The notes under the pieces are model-generated. The model did not search any database, was not told the DNA's origin, and saw only the letters and a list, made by a program, of their open reading frames with translations. A DNA stretch of 36,451 nt from Methylolobus aquaticus (GTDB lineage Bacteria > Pseudomonadota > Gammaproteobacteria > Methylococcales > Methylococcaceae), in assembly GCA_004168015.1 (NCBI GenBank), contig SEYW01000021.1, forward strand, positions 1 to 36,451, in the 5' to 3' direction. Both the position numbers and the translations under genes were made by a program. Numbering within the stretch: the stretch's first letter is position 1; every line of letters begins with the position of its first letter. This document shows positions 9,191-18,070 of the stretch, one piece after another.

Positions 9191-9732
9191 CGGTATGTCG
9201 GGCTACTGAGGTACCAACTCGGTGACAGGTAGGCCGTCGGACGTAGCGGCAGCGGTAATGTCTCGATGTCCAGACGGACCGACAGCTCCGCCACGTAATG
9301 CTCGCCGGCCAGAATCCTGTCGGTCGCGATGACCGGTAGACGGCGGATCGAGCCCATGGCGTCCAGCAGGGACGCCAGGGTCGTGAAACTCTGCCGGTTG
9401 CCTCTATCGTCGACGTTCAGCTGGAACAGCTGTCCCAGTGGGTGATAGCGGATCTCGAGCTGGTGGCGATGGTCCAGCATCGTTTCGTTCCACCAGTGCG
9501 CACGCACGCGCTCCACGCGCAGATTCATGGCCAGCGTCAGCGGTACGCTGTTGTCCAGCGCTTCGAGTGCGCTGGCGGAGAAGGCGTAGTGGATTTCGGC
9601 GTTCAAGACGTAGTCGGACCCGACCGGCACCAGTTCCGCACTCCGGATCACAAAGCCTTCCTCGGCGGGCGCCGGGCCACTCAGCAAGGCGCAACCCAGC
9701 ACGAATCCCGCCAGCCGGAGCGCGGATGCCAT
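9166..9732 (-). CDS. DUF4390 family exported protein
   Basis: Protein of 188 residues with a clear Sec signal peptide (LRLAGFVLGCALLSGPAPAEE) and a beta-rich mature part. Features such as VRAHWWNE and the tail SPSWYLSSPTYRWSF fit the DUF4390 family that sits between rsmB and ntrY in many gammaproteobacteria. The start is the ATG at 9732, which overlaps the rsmB stop by one base (TGATG); the longer open frame upstream lies within rsmB. The end overlaps ntrY by 25 bases. The conserved position just before the sensor kinase suggests a periplasmic partner or modulator of NtrY, but no function is established from the sequence. Confidence 0.85.
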   Translation of the reverse strand: MASALRLAGFVLGCALLSGPAPAEEGFVIRSAELVPVGSDYVLNAEIHYAFSASALEALDNSVPLTLAMNLRVERVRAHWWNETMLDHRHQLEIRYHPLGQLFQLNVDDRGNRQSFTTLASLLDAMGSIRRLPVIATDRILAGEHYVAELSVRLDIETLPLPLRPTAYLSPSWYLSSPTYRWSFAKSD

Positions 9733-11024
9733 CAGCCGAGCTTGAGGAGGCAGGCGTAATAGAACCCGTCCATGCCGCGATCGCCCGGCAGCATCTGGGC
9801 TCCATGGACCACCGGGCGATCGCTCAGCCCGGGCAGCGGGAGTTCCCGCGCGTCGGAGTGCTCTTCCAGGAAGGCGGCGATATTGTGTTCGTTCTCCTCC
9901 CGCAACACCGAGCAGGTGGCGTACAGCAGACGGCCGCCAACGGCGAGCAACGGCCAGGCTCGCTGCAGGATGCGGCGCTGCCGCGCGGCGGCTTGGGCCA
10001 CGTCTTCCGGCTTGCGGAGGAGCTTGATGTCCGGGTGGCGGCGGATCACGCCGGTGGCGGTGCACGGTGCGTCGAGCAGGATCCGGTCGAATGCCTGGCC
10101 GTCCCACCAGGTGGGTTTCGCCTCGGCGTCGGCAACGACGACGCGTGCTTCACAGCGGCTGCGTGACAGATTCTCCCGGATCAGCGTCGCGCGCTCGGCC
10201 GAAACATCGAGCGCGACGACCTCGGCCAGGTCCGGGCAGGTTTCCAGCATGTGCACGGTCTTGCCGCCGGGCGCCGCGCAGACGTCCAGTACTCGCTGGT
10301 CGGGCTGCAGGTCCATCAGGCCGGCGACGAGCTGGGGCGCTTCGTCCTGCACCGATACCCGGCCATCGGCAAAACCCGGCAGTCGTTCGACGGGGACCGC
10401 CCTTTCCAGTATCACGGCATCGGGAGCCGCCAAACCCGCTTCGCAGCCGATCTCAGCGCTCCGCAACGCCTCGCAGTAGTCCTCGCGGGTCGTCTGGCGC
10501 CGATCTGCCCTCAGCGTCATCGGCGCCGGCAGGTTGTTTTGCCGCAGGATTTCGGCACAGTCCTGCGGCCAGTCGCGTTCCAGGCGCTCGATCAGCCATC
10601 GGGGGTGTGCGGTGCGTGCGAGCAGGTTCTCGGCGACGGCCGCATCCAGTGCGTCTTGCTGCCGCAGGTAATTGCGGAGCACCGCATTCAGCAGCGGCTT
10701 GGCCCAAGCGGCCCGCCGCTGCGCTCCCGCAACGGTCTCGGCGACCGCGGCGTGGGGTTTGATCCGCATGTGGCGGAGTTGGAACAGCCCGGCCAGAGCC
10801 AAAGCGCGGACATAGGGTTCCCGTATCGGTTTGGAAACGAGCCGCTCCAGCAGGAAATCGAGTTGGCCGTACCAGCGGCAGACGCCGTAGGCCACAGCCT
10901 GGACGAAGGCCCGGTCTTTCGGGTCGGGAAGCCTGGGCAAATGCTCGCCGAGGGTGGCGGACAGCGACTCGCCGTGGGCGAAAACCCGCAGCGTGACTTC
11001 GGCCGCCAGTGCGCGCGTATTCAA
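9732..11024 (-). CDS. rsmB: 16S rRNA (cytosine-967-C5) methyltransferase RsmB
   Basis: Methylates C967 of 16S rRNA with SAM. The protein is 430 residues, the usual length. An N-terminal NusB-like RNA-binding domain (about 1-140, with FVQAVAYGVCRWYGQLD) is followed by the Rossmann methyltransferase domain with motif I VLDVCAAPGGKT. The DAPCT motif and the catalytic-Cys motif YATCS are both present, so the two cysteines of m5C methyltransferases are intact. It starts five bases after the fmt stop, as in the classical fmt-sun pair. Confidence 0.96.
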   Translation of the reverse strand: MNTRALAAEVTLRVFAHGESLSATLGEHLPRLPDPKDRAFVQAVAYGVCRWYGQLDFLLERLVSKPIREPYVRALALAGLFQLRHMRIKPHAAVAETVAGAQRRAAWAKPLLNAVLRNYLRQQDALDAAVAENLLARTAHPRWLIERLERDWPQDCAEILRQNNLPAPMTLRADRRQTTREDYCEALRSAEIGCEAGLAAPDAVILERAVPVERLPGFADGRVSVQDEAPQLVAGLMDLQPDQRVLDVCAAPGGKTVHMLETCPDLAEVVALDVSAERATLIRENLSRSRCEARVVVADAEAKPTWWDGQAFDRILLDAPCTATGVIRRHPDIKLLRKPEDVAQAAARQRRILQRAWPLLAVGGRLLYATCSVLREENEHNIAAFLEEHSDARELPLPGLSDRPVVHGAQMLPGDRGMDGFYYACLLKLG

Positions 11025-11029
11025 CAGCG

Positions 11030-11953
11030 TCAGGTACCGAGCGGCGCCGGCTCGGGCGCCGCATTCAGGAAATCAGTAGCGGGGACCCGCCGGCGTCCGG
11101 CGAGCTGGACTTCGAGCAGCCGCAGAACCCCGTCCCCGGTCGCGACATCCCAGGTCTTGCGGCCGGTCAGCGTCGTGCCCGGGGCCGCGTCGGATCGTTC
11201 GCTCAATGCTTCGGCGCGCCAGATCCGCAATACCTGACCTTGGAGCCGGGTTTCGGCGACCGGCCAGGGATTGAGCGCCCGCACCTGGCGCTCGAGCGTC
11301 AGCGCGGGTTGCCGCCAGTCGATCAGCGCCTCGTCCTTGCTGAGTTTCTCGGCATAGGTGACCAGCGCTTCGTCCTGGGGTTCCGGGACCGGCGGCGCGG
11401 CTTCGAATGTGGCCAGTACCGCGGACAGCGCCTCGGCGCCGAGGTGTGCCAGTCGCGGGTAGAGCTCGGCCGCGGTCTCCAGCGGCTCGATCGGGCAACT
11501 GCGCTTCAGCAGCATCGGGCCGCTGTCCAGCCGGGGTTCGATGACCATGATCGTGACGCCGGTCGTCGCGTCGCCGGCCAGTATCGCGCGTTGGATCGGA
11601 GCGGCCCCGCGCCAGCGCGGCAACAGCGAGGCATGCACGTTGATGCAGCCCAGGCGGGGTGTTGCCAGAACGGGCGTAGGCAGGATCAGGCCGTATGCGG
11701 CAACGACCATCAGGTCTGCGCCCAGCGCCGCGAGGGCTTCCTGTTCCTCCGCGGGTCGCAGGGACTCGGGCTGAAACACCGGGAGGCCACGCGCGAGCGC
11801 AAGCGTCTTGACCGGGCTGGGCGTCAGCTTCCGCCCGCGGCCGGCGGGCCGGTCGGGCTGGGTATACACGGCGCACACCGCGTGGCCGGAAGCGAGGCAG
11901 GCTTCCAGGGACGGGACGGCGAACTCCGGCGTCCCGGCAAAAATGATCTTCAT
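11030..11953 (-). CDS. fmt: Methionyl-tRNA formyltransferase
   Basis: Transfers formyl from 10-formyl-THF to Met-tRNA(fMet), the initiator of bacterial translation. The protein is 307 residues, standard size. The N-terminus MKIIFAGTPEFAVPSLEA, the tRNA-contact loop (DRPAGRGRKLTPSPVK) and the formyl-THF site motif NVHASLLPRWRGAAPIQ are all present. The C-terminal OB-like domain ends in GTTLTGRK and LLEVQLAGRR. It lies 78 bases downstream of def, in the conserved def-fmt pairing in which deformylase and formyltransferase act on the same methionine. Confidence 0.97.
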   Translation of the reverse strand: MKIIFAGTPEFAVPSLEACLASGHAVCAVYTQPDRPAGRGRKLTPSPVKTLALARGLPVFQPESLRPAEEQEALAALGADLMVVAAYGLILPTPVLATPRLGCINVHASLLPRWRGAAPIQRAILAGDATTGVTIMVIEPRLDSGPMLLKRSCPIEPLETAAELYPRLAHLGAEALSAVLATFEAAPPVPEPQDEALVTYAEKLSKDEALIDWRQPALTLERQVRALNPWPVAETRLQGQVLRIWRAEALSERSDAAPGTTLTGRKTWDVATGDGVLRLLEVQLAGRRRVPATDFLNAAPEPAPLGT

Positions 11954-12031
11954 CGATTGAATCCCCGATCGCGGTAGCGGTCCGGCGCTGGCCTGGAACG
12001 TCTCGGCCAGTCCGGATCGGGCCGCGGCGGC

Positions 12032-12568
12032 TTACAGCGAGGCCGAGGTGGCCGCCAGCGGTTTCGTCGCGCGCTGCCGTTGTTCCTTCTTGATGCGCTT
12101 CCGGACCAATTGCCGCTTCAGCGGCGACAGTCGGTCGACGAACAGCCGGCCCTCCAAGTGATCGATCTCGTGCTGGATGCAAACCGCAAGCAGGCCATCG
12201 GCGTCGAACTCGGTGATGCTGCCACTGACGTCCGAGGTCCGTACGCGGATCCGTTCGGCGCGCTGCACTTTCTCGTAGACGCCGGGGACGGACAGGCAGC
12301 CTTCTTCCATTTCCTCCTGACCGGTGCGCGCGACGATCTCCGGATTGATCAAGATCAGCGGACTATTCTTCTCTTCCGAGATGTCGATTACGATGACCTG
12401 CTGCTGTACATTGACCTGTGTGGCGGCCAGACCGATTCCCGGCGCCGCATACATCGTGGCCAGCATGTCCTCCACGAGCCGGGTCAGCGATTCATCGAAC
12501 ACGTCGACCGGCAATGCCTTCTTGCGAAGTCGTTCGTCGGGAAACTCCAAGATGGTCAGGATAGCCAT
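12032..12568 (-). CDS. def: Peptide deformylase
   Basis: Metalloenzyme that removes the N-formyl group from nascent proteins. The protein is 178 residues. The three family motifs are intact: GIGLAATQ (44-51), EGCLS with metal ligand Cys91, and HEIDH with His133, Glu134 and His137. The start is the ATG at 12568 giving [14 protein letters not shown], the canonical N-terminus; the frame continues to 12643, but that part is not conserved-looking. It is the first gene of the long minus-strand run and is divergent from the LysM gene, with about 200 bases of shared regulatory DNA. Confidence 0.97.
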   Translation of the reverse strand: MAILTILEFPDERLRKKALPVDVFDESLTRLVEDMLATMYAAPGIGLAATQVNVQQQVIVIDISEEKNSPLILINPEIVARTGQEEMEEGCLSVPGVYEKVQRAERIRVRTSDVSGSITEFDADGLLAVCIQHEIDHLEGRLFVDRLSPLKRQLVRKRIKKEQRQRATKPLAATSASL

Positions 12569-12619
12569 GGTTTTGGTCTGGTGTCTGGAACAGTCGGGCG
12601 GTAGGCAGCGGAACACGCA

Positions 12620-12639
12620 GTTAACCTTGAACGTTAACC
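12620..12639. promoter_or_regulatory. Repeated GTTAACC element between def and the LysM gene
   Basis: GTTAACC occurs twice (12620-12626 and 12633-12639), separated by six bases. GTTAAC is itself palindromic, so the element also forms a dyad. It sits in the 199-base divergent region and is AT-richer than the flanks. It could be a binding site shared by both promoters; no regulator is identified. Confidence 0.3.
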
Positions 12640-12767
12640 GCAAAGACTGCGGCGATCAAGAAAAGTTGCCGTCCGGGCCGGACTTCAGCCTGACTCGCAA
12701 TTCCCGTGTTCCGGCCGGATCACGAAAACAAAGAGTCGAGACCCGTCGCAAGCCCGGGAGTTAAGGT

Positions 12768-13802
12768 ATGAACTGGCATCGGATGTGGGTTCTGTGCGTG
12801 TCGCTGCTCGGGGCGACCGGTGTAACGACGAGTGCGCGATCGGTTGAATTGCTGGCTTCGGCCCCGACACAGTATCGGGTCGTCGAGGGCGACACGGTGT
12901 GGGATGTTGCGTCGCGCTTTCTGGTGCATCCCTGGGAATGGCCCGAACTCTGGCGGCGCAATCCTGCGCTGGCCGATCCTGACCTGATCTATCCGGGCGA
13001 TGTACTCGAACTGACCCGGTTCAATGGTGAAGCCGAACTCCGCATTGCGGCGGCGTCCGAGGTTCGGCTACAGCCGCAGGTGAGGGTGAGCGCTCCGCGT
13101 CGTGCGATTCCGACGATTCTCATCGAAACGATCCGCCCGTTCCTGAGCAGTCCCCGCCCCCTGTCGGAGGACGAAAAGGACGCCGGCCCCTTCATCGTCG
13201 CGTTGCCGGACCGGCGGATCGCCGGCGGCGCGCAGGATCGCATCTATGTGCGTGGGCTGCCCCAGGCGCCGGCGCGGGATTTCACGGTGTTCCGCGTCGG
13301 TCAGCCGCTGACCGAGGGCGATACCGGCGAGACCCTGGGCTATGAAGGGATCTTCGTCGCGGATGCTACCCTGGTCGCCCACGGCGATCCCGCAACCCTG
13401 GTGATGCTCCGGAACCAGCGCGAGGCGGTCATCGGCGATCGCATCCTGGCGCGCAATGCGGGCGAGACCGGGCTTTACGTACACCCGCATGCCATCAAGA
13501 AGCCGCTGCGCGGCCATATCATCGGCGTACTCGATGGCGTGTCGCAGATCGGCCAGTACCAGGTCGTGACGCTGGATCGGGGGGCGCGCGACGGTATCGA
13601 GTCGGGTCATGTGTTCGAGATCGTGCAACGCGGTATCGAGTTGCGCGATCCCTATGCTGGATTCGGGACGCGGGTCTTCGCTCCGGAACAGTCGGCCGGT
13701 AAGCTGCTGGTCTTTCGCGTGTTTGAACGCGTCAGTTATGCGCTGATCCTGCGCGCTTCCCGACCGGTCCATGTGCTCGACATCATCCAGCCCCCCGGTT
13801 GA
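12768..13802 (+). CDS. Secreted LysM domain protein
   Basis: Protein of 344 residues with an N-terminal signal peptide (WVLCVSLLGATGVTTSAR) and a LysM domain at about residues 35-84 (YRVVEGDTVWDVASRFL ... WPELWRRNPALADPD). The rest is a long beta-rich region without catalytic motifs I recognise. It probably binds peptidoglycan in the periplasm. GGGAG eight bases before the ATG is a good ribosome binding site. The same gene, divergent from def and followed by dprA, is a conserved arrangement in gammaproteobacteria. A role linked to envelope integrity or DNA uptake is inference only. Confidence 0.92.
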   Translation: MNWHRMWVLCVSLLGATGVTTSARSVELLASAPTQYRVVEGDTVWDVASRFLVHPWEWPELWRRNPALADPDLIYPGDVLELTRFNGEAELRIAAASEVRLQPQVRVSAPRRAIPTILIETIRPFLSSPRPLSEDEKDAGPFIVALPDRRIAGGAQDRIYVRGLPQAPARDFTVFRVGQPLTEGDTGETLGYEGIFVADATLVAHGDPATLVMLRNQREAVIGDRILARNAGETGLYVHPHAIKKPLRGHIIGVLDGVSQIGQYQVVTLDRGARDGIESGHVFEIVQRGIELRDPYAGFGTRVFAPEQSAGKLLVFRVFERVSYALILRASRPVHVLDIIQPPG

Positions 13803-13806
13803 TACG

Positions 13807-14922
13807 GTGTCCGACACCGATCCAAACAGCCTGCGCTACTGGCTCGCCCTGTTGCGGGCGCCACTGTCTGGGGCGCGCCAGTGGCGCCAAATGCTGGAGC
13901 TTCACGCCGGTCCGCGTTTCCTGTTCCGGGAATCGCGGGCGGCGCTGGCCGGGCTTGGATTCAAGCCGCCGCTGCTCGATTACCTGAAGGCGCCCGACTG
14001 GGACGGCGTCGAGCGTGATCTCGCCTGGCTGTCCGCGCAGTCCGGGCGCAGTATCCTAACCTTGGCGGATCCCCGGTATCCGCCGTTGCTGCGGGAGATT
14101 CCGGCGCCGCCGCCGGTACTGTTCGTGCTCGGGGACGTTGCGGCGCTGGGCTCGCTGCAGGTCGCCATCGTCGGTAGCCGGAACCCGACTCCGCCGGGTC
14201 AGCGGACTTCCCGTGAGTTTGCCGCGGCGCTGGCGGCCAGCGGCATTACCGTTACCAGTGGGCTCGCGCTCGGCATCGACGCCGCAAGTCATCGCGGCGC
14301 GATCGACGGCGGCGGGCGAACCGTCGCGGTTGTCGGTACCGGCTTGGACCAGGTCTATCCGCGGCGCCATGCCGACCTGATGGCCGAAGTGGTCCAGGCC
14401 GGGGCGGTAGTGTCCGAGTTTCCGGTCGGCACGCCGCCGCTGCCGGCGCACTTTCCGCGGCGGAACCGCATCATCAGCGGTTTGAGCACCGGCACGCTGG
14501 TCGTCGAGGCAAGCCTGCGCTCCGGTTCGCTGATCACGGCCAAGGCGGCCCTGGATCAGGGGCGGGAGGTGTTCGCGATTCCCGGGTCCATCCACAATCC
14601 GATGGCGCGGGGCTGCCATGCGTTGATCAAGGATGGCGCCAAATTGGTCGAGGGCGTCGCCGATATTCTGGAGGAACTGGCGGGCTTTGCCGGTGCCTTG
14701 GAGTCCTCCGGCGGCTCTCGTCCGACTGCCGATCGTCCGGAATCTGCGGCCGCACACCTGTTGAAATATGTTGCGTGGGAACCCACCTCTGTGGATACTC
14801 TAGTAACAGCTAGCGGGATGAGTGCCGAAGAAGTGGCCTATCTGCTGCTAGATCTCGAGCTGAAGGGATACGTCGCGTCAACGCCGACAGGCTGTTACTG
14901 CAGAATCACCTACGATGAGTAG
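13807..14922 (+). CDS. dprA: DNA-processing protein DprA (Smf)
   Basis: Cytoplasmic single-strand DNA-binding and RecA-loading protein of natural transformation, also widespread in non-competent bacteria. The GTG start at 13807 gives 371 residues beginning VSDTDPNSLRYWLAL, which fits the family N-terminus and lies four bases after the LysM stop. An ATG at 13771 inside the LysM gene is the alternative; neither has a strong ribosome binding site. The Rossmann-like core shows VAIVGSRNPT, SGLALGIDAASH, the SGSLITA segment and VFAIPGS. A C-terminal winged-helix domain (about the last 65 residues) follows. Confidence 0.95.
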   Translation: MSDTDPNSLRYWLALLRAPLSGARQWRQMLELHAGPRFLFRESRAALAGLGFKPPLLDYLKAPDWDGVERDLAWLSAQSGRSILTLADPRYPPLLREIPAPPPVLFVLGDVAALGSLQVAIVGSRNPTPPGQRTSREFAAALAASGITVTSGLALGIDAASHRGAIDGGGRTVAVVGTGLDQVYPRRHADLMAEVVQAGAVVSEFPVGTPPLPAHFPRRNRIISGLSTGTLVVEASLRSGSLITAKAALDQGREVFAIPGSIHNPMARGCHALIKDGAKLVEGVADILEELAGFAGALESSGGSRPTADRPESAAAHLLKYVAWEPTSVDTLVTASGMSAEEVAYLLLDLELKGYVASTPTGCYCRITYDE

Positions 14923-14963
14923 GGAGACCCGCAACGCGTGGTCGTCCCCGCTCGAGGCCCGGA

Positions 14964-15431
14964 ATGAAAGAAAACGTCTTCGATGTGCTGATCTATCTGT
15001 TTCAAAACTACATGGACGGAGACGAAGAGCATTCGCCAGATCCGGATGCACTTCGGGATGAGTTGCTGGAGGCGGGATTTCCCGGGAAGGAAGTGAGCAG
15101 GGCATTCGAGTGGCTCGAGTCATTGGCCGAGCAGCCGCCCATTCGATCGCTCTCCTCGCCGTCGTTCCGCGTCTTCTCCCATCAGGAAAAGTCGAGGCTC
15201 GATACGGAATGCCGAGGCTTTTTGATGTTTCTCGAACAGTCGGGGATCCTGACGTCCACGAGCCGCGAGTTGGTCATCGACCGGCTGATGGCCTTGCACG
15301 AGGACCCCATCACTCTGGAGAACCTGAAATGGGTGGTCCTGATGATCCTGTTCAGTCAGCCAAGTGAGGAAGCGGCCTATGCCAGGATGGAAAACCTGGT
15401 CTACGACGCCGTTCCGGAATATCTTCACTGA
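14964..15431 (+). CDS. smg: Smg family protein (DUF494)
   Basis: Protein of 155 residues, the normal size, starting MKENVFDVLIYLFQNY as in the family. It is acidic, largely helical and has no signal peptide. Smg proteins are nearly always encoded between dprA (smf) and topA in gammaproteobacteria, as here. The biochemical role is unknown. It begins 41 bases after the dprA stop. Confidence 0.94.
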   Translation: MKENVFDVLIYLFQNYMDGDEEHSPDPDALRDELLEAGFPGKEVSRAFEWLESLAEQPPIRSLSSPSFRVFSHQEKSRLDTECRGFLMFLEQSGILTSTSRELVIDRLMALHEDPITLENLKWVVLMILFSQPSEEAAYARMENLVYDAVPEYLH

Positions 15432-15472
15432 CCCCGCGTCGCCAGTCCTCCGTCCGCAGCGCAGTTGACCCT

Positions 15473-15493
15473 GCCGCCGCCTGAGGCGGTGGC
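15473..15493 (+). other. Stem-loop between smg and topA
   Basis: Arms 15473-15481 and 15485-15493 form a 9-bp GC stem with one G-T pair and a TGA loop. No T-run follows. It may be a weak smg 3' end or a structure in the topA leader. Confidence 0.4.
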
Positions 15494-15545
15494 GACGGCG
15501 CGGCGTGTGAATCGCCCCATCTTTCGGAATTCATCCTAAGGCTCC

Positions 15546-17849
15546 ATGAACCAGAATCTGGTCATCGTCGAATCCCCGGCCAAGGCGCGGACCATCGAGA
15601 AATACCTGGGCAAGGATTTCCGCGTGTTCGCGTCGTACGGTCATGTCCGCGATCTCGTGCCCAAGGAAGGCGCGGTCGATACGGACCACGACTTCAAGAT
15701 GAAATACGACCTCATCGAGAAGAACGAGAAACACGTACAGGCCATCGTCAAGGCGCTGGCCAAGGCCGACGCGCTGTATCTCGCGACCGACCCGGATCGC
15801 GAGGGTGAGGCGATCTCCTGGCATCTCTATGAAATTCTGAAGGAAAAGAAGGTGCTGAAGGACCAGCCGGTGCACCGGGTGGTATTCCACGAGATCACGA
15901 AGCGCGCGATCACCGAGGCCATCGAGCACCCGAAGGCGCTGTCTCTCGACCTGATCAACGCGCAGCAGGCGCGCCGCGCGCTCGATTATCTGGTCGGTTT
16001 CAAGCTCTCCCCCCTGTTGTGGAAGAAGATTCGCCGCGGCTTGTCGGCGGGCCGCGTGCAGAGCCCCGCCTTGCGGATGATCGTCGAGCGCGAACTCGAG
16101 ATCGAGGCGTTCAAGTCGCAGGAATACTGGACCATCGAGGCCGCGCTGATGGCCGAGGCGCAGCCTCTCGGTGCGCGCCTCACGCATTACCGTGGCGAGA
16201 AGCAGGAACAATTCAGCATCACCAATGCCGAGCAGGCCGCTGCCGTACGCACCGATCTGCTGGCTCAGGCGCAGGGCTTCCTGACGGTCGCCAAGGTCGA
16301 AGAGCGGGAGCGCAAGCGTAACCCGGCAGCGCCGTTCACGACCTCGACCCTGCAGCAGGAGGCCGCCCGCAAGCTCGGTTTCACGACCCGGCGCACCATG
16401 ACGGTCGCGCAGCAGCTCTACGAGGGTATCGACCTCGGCGGGGAAAGCGTCGGCCTGATCAGCTACATGCGTACCGACTCGGTCACGCTCGCCGCCGAGG
16501 CGATTCAGGAGTTCCGCAAGCTGATCGCCGAGCGCTACGGCGCCGACAACGTGCCCGATCAGCCGCGCATCTACAAGACCAAGAGCAAGAATGCGCAGGA
16601 AGCCCACGAGGCGATCCGCCCGACCTCGGTCTACCGCACGCCGGAAGCCGTCAAGGCGCGTCTGACGCCCGATCAGTTCAAGCTGTACAGCCTGATCTGG
16701 AAGCGCAGCGTCGCCTGTCAGATGGTCCATGCGACGATCAACACGGTGGCGGTCGATTTCGCCTGCGGCGAAGGCAACACCTTTCGCGCCACCGGTTCGA
16801 CCGTGACCAATCCGGGGTTCATGGCCGTTTACCTTGAAGGCAAGGACGACGCGCCCAGTGAAGAGGACGAGAATTTTCTGCCGGCCCTCAAGGTCGGGCA
16901 GACCTTGCCGCTGACCGACATCGTCAACGAGCAGCACTTTACCGAGCCACCGCCGCGGTACACCGAGGCGAGTCTGGTCAAGGCGCTGGAAGAGTACGGG
17001 ATCGGCCGGCCCTCGACTTATGCCGCCATCATTTCGACCTTGCAACAGCGCCATTACGTGACGCTGGAGTCGAAGCGTTTCACGCCGACCGACGTCGGGC
17101 GCATCGTCAACAAGTTCCTGACCGAGCATTTCACCCAGTACGTCGACTACAACTTCACCGCCAATCTCGAGGATGCCCTCGACGCGGTGTCGCGCGGCGA
17201 AAAGAACTGGGTTCCGCTGATGCGGGAATTCTGGGACCCGTTCAAGGCCCTGATCGAGGACAAGGACGAGAACCTGCGTCGGGCGGACGTGACGCATGAG
17301 TCGCTGGACGAGGCCTGTCCCGAATGCGGCGGCCAGTTGTCCATCCGCCTCGGCCGGAATGGCCGTTTCATCGGTTGCAACAACTACCCGACCTGCAAGT
17401 ACACGCGGAACATGCAGGGTGAGGAAACCGGGCCCGCGGCCGCCGAGGTCATCGAGGGCCGAACCTGCCCGAAATGCGATTCCGCGCTGATCGTCAAGTC
17501 CGGACGTTACGGCAAGTTCATCGGCTGCAGCGCCTACCCGAAATGCAAGCACATCGAGCCGATCGAAAAGCCCGCGGACACCGGCGTGCAATGTCCGCAA
17601 TGTAAGGTGGGTACGCTGAATACGCGCAAGTCGCGATTCGGCAAGTTGTTCTATTCGTGCTCGACGTATCCGACCTGCAGTTATGCCGTCTGGAATCCGC
17701 CGCTCGCCGAGCCCTGCCCGCAATGCGGCTGGCCGATACTGACCATCAAGACCGGCAAGCGCCGCGGCACCGAAAAAGTCTGTCCGCAAAAGGAATGCGG
17801 TTACGCCGCGCCTGTCGCGGAAGGCGAAGTGGCGGATTCGGCGGCCTAG
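15546..17849 (+). CDS. topA: DNA topoisomerase I
   Basis: Type IA topoisomerase that relaxes negative supercoils. The protein is 767 residues. The N-terminal Toprim domain has LVIVESPAKA with the catalytic Glu and the DPDREGE motif. The active-site tyrosine is Tyr307 in LISYMRTDS. The C-terminal part, from about residue 590, carries four Cys4 zinc-ribbon repeats (CPECGG, CPKCDS, CPQCKV, CPQCGW starts), the last with the spacing CPQKEC. It ends the conserved dprA-smg-topA block. A 752-codon open frame on the opposite strand is a codon-bias shadow. Confidence 0.98.
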   Translation: MNQNLVIVESPAKARTIEKYLGKDFRVFASYGHVRDLVPKEGAVDTDHDFKMKYDLIEKNEKHVQAIVKALAKADALYLATDPDREGEAISWHLYEILKEKKVLKDQPVHRVVFHEITKRAITEAIEHPKALSLDLINAQQARRALDYLVGFKLSPLLWKKIRRGLSAGRVQSPALRMIVERELEIEAFKSQEYWTIEAALMAEAQPLGARLTHYRGEKQEQFSITNAEQAAAVRTDLLAQAQGFLTVAKVEERERKRNPAAPFTTSTLQQEAARKLGFTTRRTMTVAQQLYEGIDLGGESVGLISYMRTDSVTLAAEAIQEFRKLIAERYGADNVPDQPRIYKTKSKNAQEAHEAIRPTSVYRTPEAVKARLTPDQFKLYSLIWKRSVACQMVHATINTVAVDFACGEGNTFRATGSTVTNPGFMAVYLEGKDDAPSEEDENFLPALKVGQTLPLTDIVNEQHFTEPPPRYTEASLVKALEEYGIGRPSTYAAIISTLQQRHYVTLESKRFTPTDVGRIVNKFLTEHFTQYVDYNFTANLEDALDAVSRGEKNWVPLMREFWDPFKALIEDKDENLRRADVTHESLDEACPECGGQLSIRLGRNGRFIGCNNYPTCKYTRNMQGEETGPAAAEVIEGRTCPKCDSALIVKSGRYGKFIGCSAYPKCKHIEPIEKPADTGVQCPQCKVGTLNTRKSRFGKLFYSCSTYPTCSYAVWNPPLAEPCPQCGWPILTIKTGKRRGTEKVCPQKECGYAAPVAEGEVADSAA

Positions 17850-18070
17850 TCCATCCGGGCTGGCAGCGACGCGCTGTTTCGATGCGGTTGGCTATCGGCG
17901 CCGCGCCCGCCCTCCGTTCCCTGGCCTCCGAAATGGTGCCCGGCATGGCCACGACGCGCTTTGTCCGTTAATCTACGCGGCTAAGTCCGGCTCCGACGGC
18001 CCGGTGTGGCCCTCCGGCATTTCGCCTTAAGGCGTTCTATCGTTTAACCCCTTAATCGGAAGACCTTGCC
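17850..18070. other. Intergenic region between topA and pfp
   Basis: This stretch of 221 bases has no supported gene. It contains a perfect 12-base palindrome at 18023-18034 (CGCCTT then AAGGCG) about 36 bases before the pfp ATG. Its position would suit an operator or leader structure. GGAAG shortly before the pfp ATG is the ribosome binding site. No convincing promoter hexamers were found. Confidence 0.4.

Noticed and set aside
15531..17789. A 752-codon open frame on the minus strand
   Set aside because: It is antisense to topA, which has complete catalytic and zinc motifs. It is a codon-bias shadow.
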